From contig JAUKTV010000006.1 of the NCBI GenBank assembly GCA_030549205.1, forward strand, positions 576,501 through 640,500: a DNA stretch of 64,000 nt, in the 5' to 3' direction. The translations under genes and the position numbers were made by a program. This document shows, one piece after another, positions 12,809 to 24,355 of this stretch; position 1 is the stretch's first letter, and each line of letters starts with the position of its first letter. The notes below the pieces were generated by a model that saw only the letters and a list, made by a program, of their open reading frames with translations, did no database searches and was not told the origin of the DNA. Source of the DNA: Apiosordaria backusii (lineage: Eukaryota; Ascomycota; Sordariomycetes; Sordariales; Lasiosphaeriaceae).

Positions 12809-14435
12809 ATGCAGCATGTTCCAATGTTCGGGTATCCCACTCCTCCAGCCTCACCAGCATTCGACCAGAGGTGTGCCCTTCCAAACCAGTATCTTGCCGT
12901 CCACCACCAACAACAACGATATGTGCCCGTCGCCCCCGAGGAGAGGTTAGGAAAGTTCATCACCCCCTCGCTCCAACTTACGGGGATCGCGGGAACCGGT
13001 GCGTACGGTGTGGTCTACTCTGCTGTCGACATCCATACCAACGTCCGTTATGCCGTCAAGTGCCTTAGCAAGTTCAATGCCGATGGGACCCCACTGGATC
13101 GTCGACAAGTCGCCTTTCAGACCAGGGAGATCAAGCTGCACTACACCGCCTCGGCCCATCCCAATGTAGTGTCGATGCTGAAGATTATCGACTTTCCTGA
13201 CTGCACCTACGTTATCCTCGAATACTGCCCTGAAGGTGACCTGTTCTATAACATCACCGAGTGCGGCCGCTATGTTGGTAAGGACGAACTGGCCAAGAGG
13301 GTCTTCCTCCAAATCCTGGACGCCGTGGAGCACTGCCACAGCCTAGGAATCTACCACCGGGACCTGAAGCCGGAAAACATTCTAGTCTCTGACCAGGGAG
13401 AGACTGTCAAGCTGGCAGACTTTGGCCTAGCCATCGCCTCGGAGCGATCCGATGATTACGGCTGCGGTTCGACCTTTTACATGTCACCAGGTAGGTCTTC
13501 CAAAGATCCTTCAGTCCCTTTTGCTTCTCCTTTCCTCAACCTCCTCAGCCTGTCATCTGTCTTTCCCGTTTTTGCCTTGGGCATCCACTAACGTGTTTCT
13601 TTTTCTTTCAACAACAGAATGCCTGGACCACTCATCAAGGAGACCATTTTACTATTGTGCCCCCAATGATGTCTGGAGCCTTGGAGTCGTCCTGGTGAAT
13701 CTCACCTGCGGGCGCAACCCCTGGAAACAGGCGTCTTATGAGGATTCCACTTACCGCGCCTACACGAGAAGCCAGGACTTTCTCAAGACCATTCTTCCCG
13801 TCTCGGATGAGCTGAACGTCATCCTTGGAAGGATCTTTACCCGGAACCCGGATCAGAGAATCAACCTCTCCGAACTGCGAGCGAGGATACTCGCCTGCTC
13901 CCGGTTTACCGAACAACCGACAGGCCCAGTGCTGTCGACGCCACCGGCCTCGCCGGAGCAATCACCTGTTTACGTTTCCGACGAATCGGCTATTGAAGAC
14001 GACGAAGACGACGAATTCGACTTTGATGAGCCGCTCTCCCCTGCTTCATCAGACGGAGAGTCGACATGTTCATCCGACGAAGGATCGCTTACCTCGTCAT
14101 GCTCGAGCATCGAGGACCTCGAGGAGGACGACGACGACGTGTTTGAGGACATCCCAGAGGCCAAGACGCCGCCACCAATGGCACCACACGGAGAGCCCGC
14201 CATCTACGAACTACCAGAGGACCCCAGAGCTGTGGCCTACCACCCTCCACAGGAGTATTTGCAACCCGTGCAGCCCATGCACGCACCCGTCCAGCCGGTA
14301 TGCGCGCCACCAAAGTTTCAACTGCATCAGTACGTCTGGGACATGTTGAAGTTTGCGCAGCCACCACAGCTCCACCACCCGGTTCCATTCCATCATCAGG
14401 TTCCCATGTTTGCCCACATGCAAGGCTGCTACTAA
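12809..14435 (+). CDS. Ran1/Pat1 - Sks1/Vhs1 type serine/threonine protein kinase
   Basis: Two exons (12809-13490 and 13618-14435, intron 127 bp) join in frame to 499 residues. The kinase domain covers about residues 50-340: glycine loop GTGAYGVV (about 61), lysine in YAVKCL (about 80), catalytic HRDLKPENIL (about 183), DFGLA, an SPE segment restored by the splice, then NDVWSLGVVLVNLTCGRNPW. The HRDLKPENIL, GLAIASERSDDYGCGSTFYM and NLTCGRNPW pattern is typical of the Ran1/Pat1 family, which includes the fission yeast meiosis inhibitor Ran1 and budding yeast Sks1/Vhs1 (nutrient and glucose response). A Ser/Asp/Glu-rich segment (about 385-445) and a Pro/Gln/His-rich tail follow. The upstream frame is open to 12710, but the first ATG is 12809. 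Large empty flanks on both sides suggest elaborate transcriptional control, which is inference. Confidence 0.88.
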
Positions 14436-17400
14436 GCTGCTCTTGTACATGCCGGACTTTTGGACTCACCCCTCAACAGCCAGGATTGGACTTTCTTGCC
14501 TCGGATCCTTTTCTCGTCTCTCACCCTCGCGGCTTTGATGTTGCGAGCCAGATCATGCACCAAAACTTGATCACCAACAACGTTTTATCTCTTTTCTTGC
14601 GTCGTTTCTTTTATTCACTGTCGAACATAATATACCCGGTGGCCTATTTCATTTTTCTTCTTGCCATGGAAAAAGAGCGCCAAAGCCGAAAGCAAACCCG
14701 GAACATCAAAAAGGAAGCAAACTTTTTCATTGTCCATATTATCAAAACCAAATGTACTCTTCTACAAGTGGGGCGGATTGGGATGGTTATTTGTCTTTTT
14801 TTACACAAGCGTGGAGTTGGGTTATCATCAAACCCTCGGGGATAGGGGAAAGAAGCGGTCTGCGGTACTCTCTTTTTTATTTGTTGGGGAATAAATATCG
14901 GTAAATGGATGCATCAATATCGGCGCACTGGGATCAAAGTGAAAGGGATACACTTTTGGAGTTTTTCACAGCCACGTGTTCCAGGAGGGGGACATGGAGA
15001 GCAGGGGGATTCTTTGGGGATTTCTGACGTGGTCATTTCTATCTAATACCCGCCGTGGACTTTTGGATCGATTTTTCTCTTGCTCTGGCTGGCTCTGCCG
15101 TGTTTGGCAACCGCCATCAAACACCAACATTGGAAATATGTTTACGTTTTTTTGAGCATCTTTTTATCGGCAATAGAAGTGGGTGGAAAGCGAGAGAGAG
15201 GCTTTTTTGTTTCCTGCTCAAAGCATGATGATACCAGTTTTACGCGCCGTTTCGCTGTGTTTGCTATTACTATTACGTTACGTTTACGTTTTCGGTGGAA
15301 AATGGGGGTAAAATGAAGAGATGGGACCATGCCTATGAGAAGGAAACAAATTATTGCTAGACACACAGCTTTGGGTCAATAGCCCAGATTGCTGGCGTGG
15401 GGTTCTTGTCCACGCAAGCAAACACTCAAATACGTTTTTTGTTGTTGTTTCTGGTCAGAGTCAGAACACAATTTGAAATACAACTTCTATTGGGCTTGTT
15501 GTTGTTTCCAGTGGTTCTGGGCACAGCACAGCAACACAATTCTTTGACAGTTCGAGTTTCGTCATCAGGGGCAATGACCACACGTGACAAGTGCTCTATG
15601 CTGATGATTTCTTTCAGCCCCATGATGATGATGACTGGGCTCGTTTTGACGAAACGGCTCGCATCTATCGCTCTTTCGGTCGGTCTATCGAAAACAAGTA
15701 CCGTACCGTTGCAGTGTGCCGTCGCCTTGCGTTGCAGTTGCCACTGTCACACCTGTCTCCCGAAATCGAGTTTAATTTTACGCCCGTCGGACAAGAAGAA
15801 CGAACAAAGACACGGGACAGGAAGGAAACAAGAGGGTGACGCGCATCGCCCAGCCTTCCATCCAACCTGTTCATCCCATTTGCTGTGGTGGTGGAAGGGA
15901 GATTGGCGATACCACCCACCATGGACCACACCGCAACCACACCAGCACCACAACCGGGCGTAATGGAGGGCAGAGAGACACCCCAAAGGACCAGTCACAT
16001 CAAGGCAGATGAGAAGAAAAAAAATCTAGGGCTGCATGCATGCATGAATGATGCATGCACGCATGGTACGGGTGTACAGTAGTGTACATGCTGCTGTCCA
16101 GAAATGTAAGGCGACGTGGCGTGCTGTGCTGAGGACCAATCAGGGGGAGCTACCAGTCCCAGTGTAAATTAAACACCTGTACTCTATATGATCTGTACAC
16201 TGACAGATAGGGCGGTGGGCTCCTCCGGCAAGCGCGCTATTTGTTAGGCTGCGACCCAATCAGTCGATCGGTTGTTTATTTGTTATGATATGATGATGAC
16301 TTGCCAGCCTCACGCTTCATGTTATAAACATGCAGGATTGTGTACATATTCAAGAAGGCGGTGTGGTGGAGCTTGGGCCACTCAAAGCAGGCAGGTAGGT
16401 AGCTCCTCCGGGATGGCTGGCCCGTGCTCCATGACCCCTCACCCCTCCATCCGCCCCAGCCCCTCGTGCCCCTCCTTCCCAGCTTTCCCTCTTTTTCCAA
16501 CCACCACGATGATTGATTGCATCCATGACACTCAGTGGTGCCAAGGTTGGCTTCAACAAATTTCCCATCTCCTGATTTTCACTGGTGTGTGACCTGTAAG
16601 ACTTTTTTTTCACTCTCTCATAAGTATACTCAGATCTTTGATCAACAGAACAGGAGGGGTAATCCGCACGTGATAGGCATTTCCCTTTTAGCAAATCCCG
16701 TCACCGTTCTTTGTCTGTTTGCTCAGAAATTCCTGCTCACTGGAACCTTTGACCCGCCTCTATGGATGGCGCTATCTCTCTCCCGTGTGCCTCTTCGCGG
16801 TGGGCCCAACCATCAATCAAGAAGCAAACAACAAGAGCAAGAACCGGCCCGTCTCTCCCACCACAAATCTAGCTGTTTAGCGCGGTGAACTGACCCAAGG
16901 CCTCGGTGACGGCGAGGTGATCCAGGCAACCTACCATAGCCTGTCTTAGCACTGACAGCAACCGACGTGACACTTTGACATTGCCCAAGCGGGGAAGTCT
17001 TGGTCTACTGCGGTAGATTTGACACTGGCTTTCCTCGGGCCTTCTCCTAGCTTCTCTTTTGAAGAAACAAGACAAGAACAAGACAGGGTCAAGGCCAGAA
17101 CAAGAAACAGACCCGAATGCAACCGGGTCCCAAGTGGGCCACAACATAACCAGTACAGGAAAAACACCCACAGACCACACCAGACAAGACAGACAGAGGG
17201 GAAAAAGACGCGAGTGCTTAAGTGCTTGCATTAGCGTCCCCGCCGGAGCGTGCTTGGGCTGCCACACAGCACCTCCTTCTCTTGCATCATGGGCTTTCTT
17301 GGCCCAGAGCCAATCAGGGGCTGTCAACAACCAGGAGCAGCAACGATGCAGATGCATGAGGCACAACCATCAGCGCCGGCGTTTTCGATTGGGCTTTGGA

Positions 17401-18385
17401 AAGATGGCGGTGAAGACTGAGCGGCTTGTCGGCAAATGCATCCTGTTCTGATATTGGGATGGCGTGTGGGTTGGGTGATATGGATATGGGTCCTTTGATG
17501 GCCGGTGGCGTCAGTCATCAGGGAGTCTCCTGAGTCCAGTCCACTCCCTCGCTGCACGAGACAAAGAAAGGGGAAATCTGAACCGTCAAGGTGCGTTGCA
17601 GACGGAGCTGTGGTGCTACCTCCGCTACATGCTGGTACGCTATCAAGTCCGAGTCCGATTCAATCGTTGACGATCAAGTGAAAGTTATGCCTGAATGGGG
17701 ATATCAAGACGATCTTCATGGAGCTTCTCAGTTTTCGAGACAAATCTTGTGAAGAGCACCGCAAGCGCACACTTCAATATTATGCTGTGTCCTGTCGGAA
17801 TTCTGCACTGCGGTAAGCTCCACGCCGCCGACAGACCTACGTCGAGAAACTCACATATGTTGCGGAGAGAAGTCTGGGGGCTGACACCAACGCCAGCAGC
17901 AAAAGTGAGTGGGTGAGCGGCGCGAGAGAGTAAGCCCGGTCCGGTCCGTCTCAACAAGTGTGAGCCTGCCAGTTTTTCCTGTGTGAGAGTGGACACAGTC
18001 ATCATCCATCATCATGTGTGCTGCCGGAATTTAGATCCGAACGGTGATGACCGCATAGACCTTGACCAAGATCACCACCAAATGACCATGAGGGCTGAAC
18101 AAGATGTGATGGATCAATCGGCATACAGCCTGGGTCTTGGTCTTGCATACACAGGCATAATAACGACTCGGCATTCCTTAGGTTGAGAGTGGTTCTGGAG
18201 GCTCATCACACCGCTTTGGCAAAGAGAGCTTAGACGACGCCGTCTTCCCGCTGGGTGATAGGCAGGTAAGGTGCCTGAGTCAACGACGAATATGCAACAT
18301 GCTGCCTCCCAACATGATGAGCGGGGGATCTAGATCCCTTCCATCACCAGAGCACCAACAGCCGGAGTATAGCCGTCGATAATAT

Positions 18386-18407
18386 GCAGCAGCAGCAGCA
18401 GCAGCAG
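18386..18407 (+). repeat. CAG trinucleotide repeat, about 7 copies
   Basis: Perfect GCA/CAG repeat of 22 bp in non-coding sequence. Confidence 0.95.
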
Positions 18408-19201
18408 TGGCACTGCGCACGGGGTAAAATAAGCAAGCCACAAAGACGCTCAGGATGGATCTCGATTCTTGCTTTTCGCCTCTTGGCGTACAGGAGAGAA
18501 ACTCTAGGTATGCCATGCCTCTCCAAGAACCCGAAATGGCTCGGTGTGGCAGTGCACTTTTTCTTCTTCTCTTCTCTTTCTCCGCATACCACGTCAAGCT
18601 GCAAATGCGGTTAGGTCCCTCTGATGGTGGTGTGGATGGCGAAGGGCCCTCCCGGCAATCACGGAGTTTTCCAACTATCTCTCTCCACCACATATGGTCT
18701 GTCTCCAGACTCTAGGCAGGAGGGAGGGAGGATAGGTCCCGCGGCATGATGCAGCATGCAATATCAACCCACTTTCTGCCTACACAAGTGTGGATAGAGA
18801 GGCCAGTTAGAAACTGGTAGGAGGCACTGCCGGCATGCCCGGCCGTCCCCTCCGTCTAGAGATACACTCACTACCCACATATGCCGTACGTCCGGACCCC
18901 AAAATCAAGATTTGGATCACGGCGATGGGGTGATGAACTCGCTCTCTATGCCTTGGAGCTGCAGTAGAATTGGAAACTGGCTCAGTGGAGGGGGGCGAAG
19001 AGGTCCAGATGCTTCGATCTGCCTTTCCCAGCCCACACCATGCAGGTTTGTGGATTTTGGAAAAACGGCACGCAGTACACAAGACAACTGCATGGGGACG
19101 TGCATGCGGAGAGAGAGGCTAGGCAAGTGTGGCACAACTTCCGCGTTGAAGGGGGGATGGAGTTGGTGGACTGCTGACTGATCAGATGCAGCTCTGTTGT
19201 G

Positions 19202-20064
19202 AGGTCCATGAGAGTCGGTAGGTCCTGATGTAACACACCTTACGACGACGTTGATATTCTCTCGTGTCAGATGCTCGAGATGGGATAGGCTCGAGGGTCA
19301 GGACCTACCGGACCTAGTGCCGTACCTGGAAAACCATGTCGAACGGGGGCCCGGGGAATAGAGCTCTGCATGACCAAGGTTGCGTGCGTGCTTCGGGCTC
19401 TCTCAGGGTGGAACGTTGTGACTGGTAAAGGGGCTACTCCGAAAATGGAAGCGAAGTAAACATGAAACGCTGTTACCCTTCAGTTGTTTTGTTTCCTTTG
19501 GGCATTTGGACCTACGAGTGGGACCTAATCGTATACATTGGACCTCCGTGAAGCCAAAGAGAATGATGGACCTACACTACTTGTATGCAAGTACGTTCGT
19601 GGCGAGCGCGCGCCTTCCCGCGGACTTTGATGGATGTAACAGTTGGACCAGCTTGATACTTCAAGGAGGAGATGCTCCTGAGCTTTCTGATCGTTAGGTC
19701 CAGTCGTTTAGAGTCCAGTGAAACGTGGCGTGGACCGAGAGATGGACCTGGCTGGACCTACGAAGGGACGGACCTACGGAACTGTCTTGAAAACCTAAAA
19801 GGCAAAATAACGGGACCTAATGGACCTAACGGACCTACGAGAGTATGCAAGCGCGTTGCTGGACTTGGCTCTCTCGAGAGTCCGGGAGGTGGCTTGACAG
19901 GAGGCGTTTAGATTCTGGAGCAGTGCGAGGGCTGAACCGTCACTCACCGATTGGGGCAAAAAAGCCTGGCAAAGAGTGTTCCGAAGATCTATCAAAGATT
20001 CATCGTAGGTCCAAACAGGTCCAAATAGGTCCAGGAAAAGGTCCAGGAAGGTCTAACTAGGTCC
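19202..20064. repeat. Dispersed GGACCTA / TAGGTCC motif field
   Basis: At least a dozen exact copies of the 7-mer GGACCTA or its complement TAGGTCC lie within about 860 bp, with several one-base variants. Examples are at 19301, 19310, 19508, 19521, 19568, 19754, 19770, 19813, 19822 and 19831 (GGACCTA) and at 19219, 19695, 20006 and 20058 (TAGGTCC, approximate). Spacing is irregular, although 19813-19837 is a 9-bp tandem. Most copies in the left and middle part are in the GGACCTA orientation; those from about 20000 on are TAGGTCC. Confidence 0.8.
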
Positions 20065-20250
20065 ATCAAAGTTCCAAAGTTCTATCAAAGTTCCATCAAA
20101 GTTCCAAAGTTCTATCAAAGTCCCATCAAAGCTCTATCAAAGTTCCAAAAGTTCGAAAAATTCCAAAAGTTCCATCAAAGTTCCAAAAGTTCCAGCAAAG
20201 TTCCATCAAAGTTCCAGCAAAGTACCATGAAAGTTCCAGCAAAGTTCCAG
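20061..20250. repeat. Degenerate 11-bp minisatellite, core TTCCATCAAAG
   Basis: About 17 imperfect tandem copies of TTCCATCAAAG and its variants (TTCCAGCAAAG, TTCTATCAAAG, TTCCAAAAG) fill 190 bp, directly adjoining the last TAGGTCC copies. The low-complexity frame on the minus strand (20329-20126) is a by-product of the repeat. Confidence 0.9.
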
Positions 20251-21611
20251 CCTTGCAAACAAGTCCACAACTATAAATCATGAATCTTGCCTCGTATTCA
20301 TGGCTGTGAACACATTCTTGGAGCTCCAAGATAGGTAGTGAAAGCTGTCGGGGAATTTCCGCAGTGCTTAACTCTGGAGGCAGCCGTCCAAACCCACACC
20401 AAACATAGGAGTCAGCAACAGTCTCTGGGGAATACCGAAAAGAAACAGTTGGGCCATTTCAGTCACCCGCCTTCCACAGTGTGGCTAGGTACTGAAGCCT
20501 GATGTAAAGTGGGAAACTGGGCCAGGGTTGGCGTTAAGCCTGCTAGGTAGTGTACCTGACAAGGAACCTGCCAAATTCTCACGCCGTCGACACTGTATCA
20601 ACGGCGTGGGCAAATCGATCCGGAAAGGGACATGACATCTGCGGGGAAGGAAGGACCATGACAAAAAGCCTGGGGTTGGTAGCCCCCAGACGAAAACCTC
20701 TCGAGTCCCAACCGGTGAGAGGCCGGTGGGTTGATCACAGAGTAAAGCGCCATGATGGAACACGTTTATTGTGGGATGACGTATAGGAGTCTCTGGCGGT
20801 GGAAATAATGCGGAGAGATAAGCAAATAGGGAGCGTTGTTATTGTGAACTGAGCAGTGTAATTCTCTCATGTGAAAGTATACGGTGAGTGGGTGATGTTG
20901 ACTGTTGTCAGTCTGGGGGCCGAGACGTGCATATCGTCCGTGGCACACAGCAATTTCACGTGGTAAAACCGAGAAGGGGGAGAGGAGATGAGATGAAAGG
21001 GACTTGGTATATGCTTCCACGTGATTGGAGTTGTGATTATAGGTGCACTATTGCATCTGTATGCAGATGTCGGTTTGGATCACGCAGAGAACTTTTGCTG
21101 ATACCAGATGAGAGAAGATGGTCAGTGGATAATATATTCATGTGAAAAATGCAGACGGAGACTCTGGACATGCTATGCGCCGCCAGGTGATGTCGTTGCC
21201 ATCCTGCCGTGCCCCCCCCCTTTCTAGCATGTTGTTGTTCCATCATCAAAGGTGTGAGCTGGACTAACATCACTGCACCTCATAGTAGGTCACCTGGATA
21301 GTATCAGAGAAGAACTGGCCAAAAGAGGAAAGAGTCAATCAAGCCTATATAAGCCTTCCCTGTTCTCAAGCCTAAAAAGAACAGGGGAAGTCAGACGCGA
21401 AGAGATTACGCGCTTGTGTCAAGGAAAGATAGCGATACACATCAACCTTGGACTCGGTAGACAAAGAGAACAGAGAAATAAACAGTAAAATAAAGAAAAG
21501 GTTCAAAAAATGGGATTTTGTCTCCTCCGCCCAAGAACCCGATCCACACTGAATCAAGCCCCCTTTTAGACTGCCCTCTTCCCTGGATATCATTTAACTC
21601 TCCCAAACACT

Positions 21612-24355
21612 CTAAGGAGACGGGGTCAAAACAACACTCCCCTGCCCCAAGACTGGCCACCCGGGCACGACCGTACCCGGAATTGTCTGCAATATTGTCA
21701 CCAGGTTTACCATGATGAGCCAGACGGGCACAGGAATTGTACCACTGCCGTATGTGCCATATGCCTTCTCGAGGATGTGAAGCGCAGCGAGCAAGTCTGT
21801 CGCGTTGCTCAGACCAGGGGCTTGCCTCTTGTCTGAGGGCTTGATGGGGCCACCGGGGATGGTAGGCTCAGGGACCACGGGCGAGCCAGGGACGTAGGGC
21901 TCAGGAACCAAGGGACCGCCGGGGACGGTGGGCTGGGGGACGACGGGACTACCGGGGATGGGGTTGCCTGGAATGATGGTTGTCCAGCCCGGGACTGTCT
22001 GACCGCAGAGCTGAAGAGCGGTGACGAGGACTTGCTGGATCAGGAAGATGGTGGTGGGGCCTTGGTGACATCTTCGCCGTAGGCAACCTGAAGCGCAGCA
22101 AGAGCAGCGCGGAGGCCGAGGATGTCAATCACCTTGCAAGTTCTGCCGCCAATGGTGATGCTGTCGGTTTGGCGCTTTGGAAGAGGGGTGAGGTTGTGAA
22201 GGGAGCGGTCGACCTTGACGCCATAGAGCTCGAGGATGTCGGCAATGGTGGAGAGAGCGATCCAGTTGGCGAAGGAGGGCTGACCGGCACCAGTAGCGAG
22301 CTGTGCGGCCGTAAGAAGCTCCTTGTAGGCCTTCTCGAGACCAGAAAGGTCGAACTCGGCGGAGAGGACTGGGATGTTACGCTTGGGATTTGTCAAGATG
22401 GGGCCAAGTATGGGACCCTCACCGGGCTCAAAGCCGCAGCCCCTGAGGAAGTTGACCAGCGCCCGGACGACGACGATTTCTTCGGCGCTGAGTTGGTCTC
22501 TGAGCAAAAGCTGCTTGAGGGCATCCTGAGCACCCTTGATGTTTGGGCAAAGCTTCTCAAAGGCACCAACGGCGTTGACGTCCACTTCAGCTGAGCGCTT
22601 GCCGGGGGTGAACGATGTCTCTGACCCGGGTGGCGCAGAAATGTTGGTGATGCCAGCAAGATACTGGAGAGCAGCCTTGTAAGCGGCAATAAGCTGATGA
22701 TCCTCCTTGGTCTTGTTTTTTTTGTTCTGGAGGATGACCAAATCCTTCTCGATTTGCACAATGAACTTCTTGGGGTTGGTAGCAGCATCGGGTGGGAGTT
22801 TGAACACGGCGTCGCGCTTCCCAGGGGTGAAGCTGGTACCAGTTCCGGGGGGAGCCGAGATGTTGGTGATACCAGCCAAGTACTGGAGGGCGGCCTTGTA
22901 AGCGGCAATAAGCTCGAGATCCGCCTTGGACTTGTTCTCCTTGTTCTGGAGAATCACCAGGTCCTTTTCAATCTGCACAATGAACTTCTTGGGGTTTGTG
23001 GCGGCATCGGGGGGAAGCTTGAACACCGCATCACGCTTGCCAGGGGTAAAAGTGGAGCCTGATCCAGGAGGGGCCGAGATGTTGGTGATGCCGGCCAAAT
23101 AGAGGAGCGCGGCCTTGTAGTCGGCGATGAGGTCGTGGTCAGCCTCGGTCTTGTTCGTCTTGTTCTGCAAGGCGATCAATTCCTTTTCAAGCTGTTCAAT
23201 CACGCGCTTAGGGTTGGTGGTGGCATCAGGAGGAAGCTTGAAGGTGTCACGCTTCCCAGGCGTAAAAGTGCTGCCGGATCCAGGGGGTGCCGAAATGTGA
23301 GTGATGCCGGCCAAGTACAAAAGCGCATCCTTGATGGCCTGGATCTTGACAATGTCCTCCTTGGTCTTGCGCCTCTTGTTCTGCAAGATGATCAGCTCCT
23401 TTTGCAGCGTCTCGATGACCCTCTTCGTGTTGGTAATGTAGTCAGGGGGCAGAAGTTGGAAGACGTCATCGCTACGCTTTCCCGGTGTAAATGAGGTGCC
23501 GGTTCCAGGGGGTGCCGAGATGCTGGTAATGTTGGCAAGGTAGAGGAGAGCCTCCTTGAGATCTTTGATCAACTCGATATCCTGCTTGGTCTTGTGCTTC
23601 TTGTTCTGCAAGGCGATAAGGCGGGCCTCTAGTTGCTCAATCACCTTCTTAGTGTTGGACGTATAGTCGGGCGGGAGGGTAAGCTTGGGTGGCTTTGGCG
23701 CATCGGCCTCCCTCTTCTCTTTGGGCGGGAAGCTTGGGGCGGGCCAGTTTGGAGGCAGGATGAGCCCGCCACCACCACCATCGATGGGTGGAAGGAAGCA
23801 TGGCGGTTGCTGGTCGAGGGGAACAGATGGCGAGCAGACGGGCATGCCACCGCCAGGAAGACCTGGGTTGCCAGGGTTGATGGTGCCTGGTGGACCTCCG
23901 ATAATGAGGGTTTGGCGAGCTTCAACACCCCTCTTGTTCTTGGGCCAGGTGAGGATTGGTCCCAGCAAGCACGGAGGCTGTCCTTTGAGGGGGATCGTCA
24001 CCAAGCAAGGCTTCAGGGGGCCCTGTCCCGGAACGAACTCGGATCCGGCATCACCAACCCAAATCTGCCGCTTTTCAACCGACTCGGCGTCTCTCTTGTC
24101 TTTGGGTGGAAGGTAGAAACCAGGCGGGAGAACACCGTCACCGGGGATAGGGGGGAGGAGGCATGGGGCCTGAGGTGCGTCGGAACCGTTCTCAAGGCAA
24201 GGCGCAATGGGTTGGTCGGGGCCGGGCCAGAACACGCCTCCACCATCTCCGATCCAGATTTGCCGTGTCTCGACGGTGGGTGCCGATGGAGCCGATGGAG
24301 CAGCCTGAACGGCGCCCAGGCCGAGGAGGGACAGGGCGAAGACAGATCCGGCCAT
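21612..24355 (-). CDS. Secreted multi-module precursor with Kex2-type Lys-Arg sites (KEP-like), one frame break
   Basis: The first frame (24355-22040, 771 residues) starts with a signal peptide (about residues 1-19, ending VQA-AP). Three N-terminal units follow, each beginning RQIW/RQTL and holding one Cys-x11-Cys pair (C53/C65, C117/C129, C174/C186); they are separated by KR at 87-88, 95-96, 141-142 and 214-215. Next come five homologous units of 72-79 residues, each ending TPGKR (KR at 293, 368, 440, 513 and 586). Each has a LPPD start, two predicted helices around a Lys-rich turn and an ISAPPG linker; most have N-glycosylation sequons. C-terminal modules follow KR at 658 and 727. After codon 767 the frame breaks in a C4 run (22056-22059); the shifted frame stays open to 21612, with a Pro-rich stretch, another KR and a third related module. 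One extra C would join them. Lys-Arg ladders after a signal peptide are the hallmark of Kex2-processed repeat proteins. Product function is unknown. Confidence 0.82.
22595..23710 (-). repeat. Five in-frame repeats of 72-79 codons in the precursor gene
   Basis: The units cover residues 216-294, 295-369, 370-441, 442-514 and 515-587. The last two share identical first halves and differ mainly in the turn and second helix, which points to recent duplication or gene conversion. The first two are most diverged and have a longer start (TLPPDY, LLPPDY). Confidence 0.9.

Larger units (their letters stand above)
14436..21611. other. Gene-poor interval of about 7.2 kb downstream of the Ran1-type kinase
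   Basis: I see no recognisable protein gene on either strand. The first few hundred bases should be the kinase 3' UTR. Simple and minisatellite repeats are present (CAG repeat at 18386-18407, TGCATGCA-rich palindromic patch near 16033-16062). The right half carries the GGACCTA/TAGGTCC field and the TTCCATCAAAG minisatellite described separately. No tRNA-like or 5S-like sequence was seen. Confidence 0.6.

Noticed and set aside
22393..22908. 171-codon alternative frame within the KR-repeat precursor gene
   Set aside because: It is an out-of-frame shadow of the repeats; the main frame has the signal peptide and regular KR sites.
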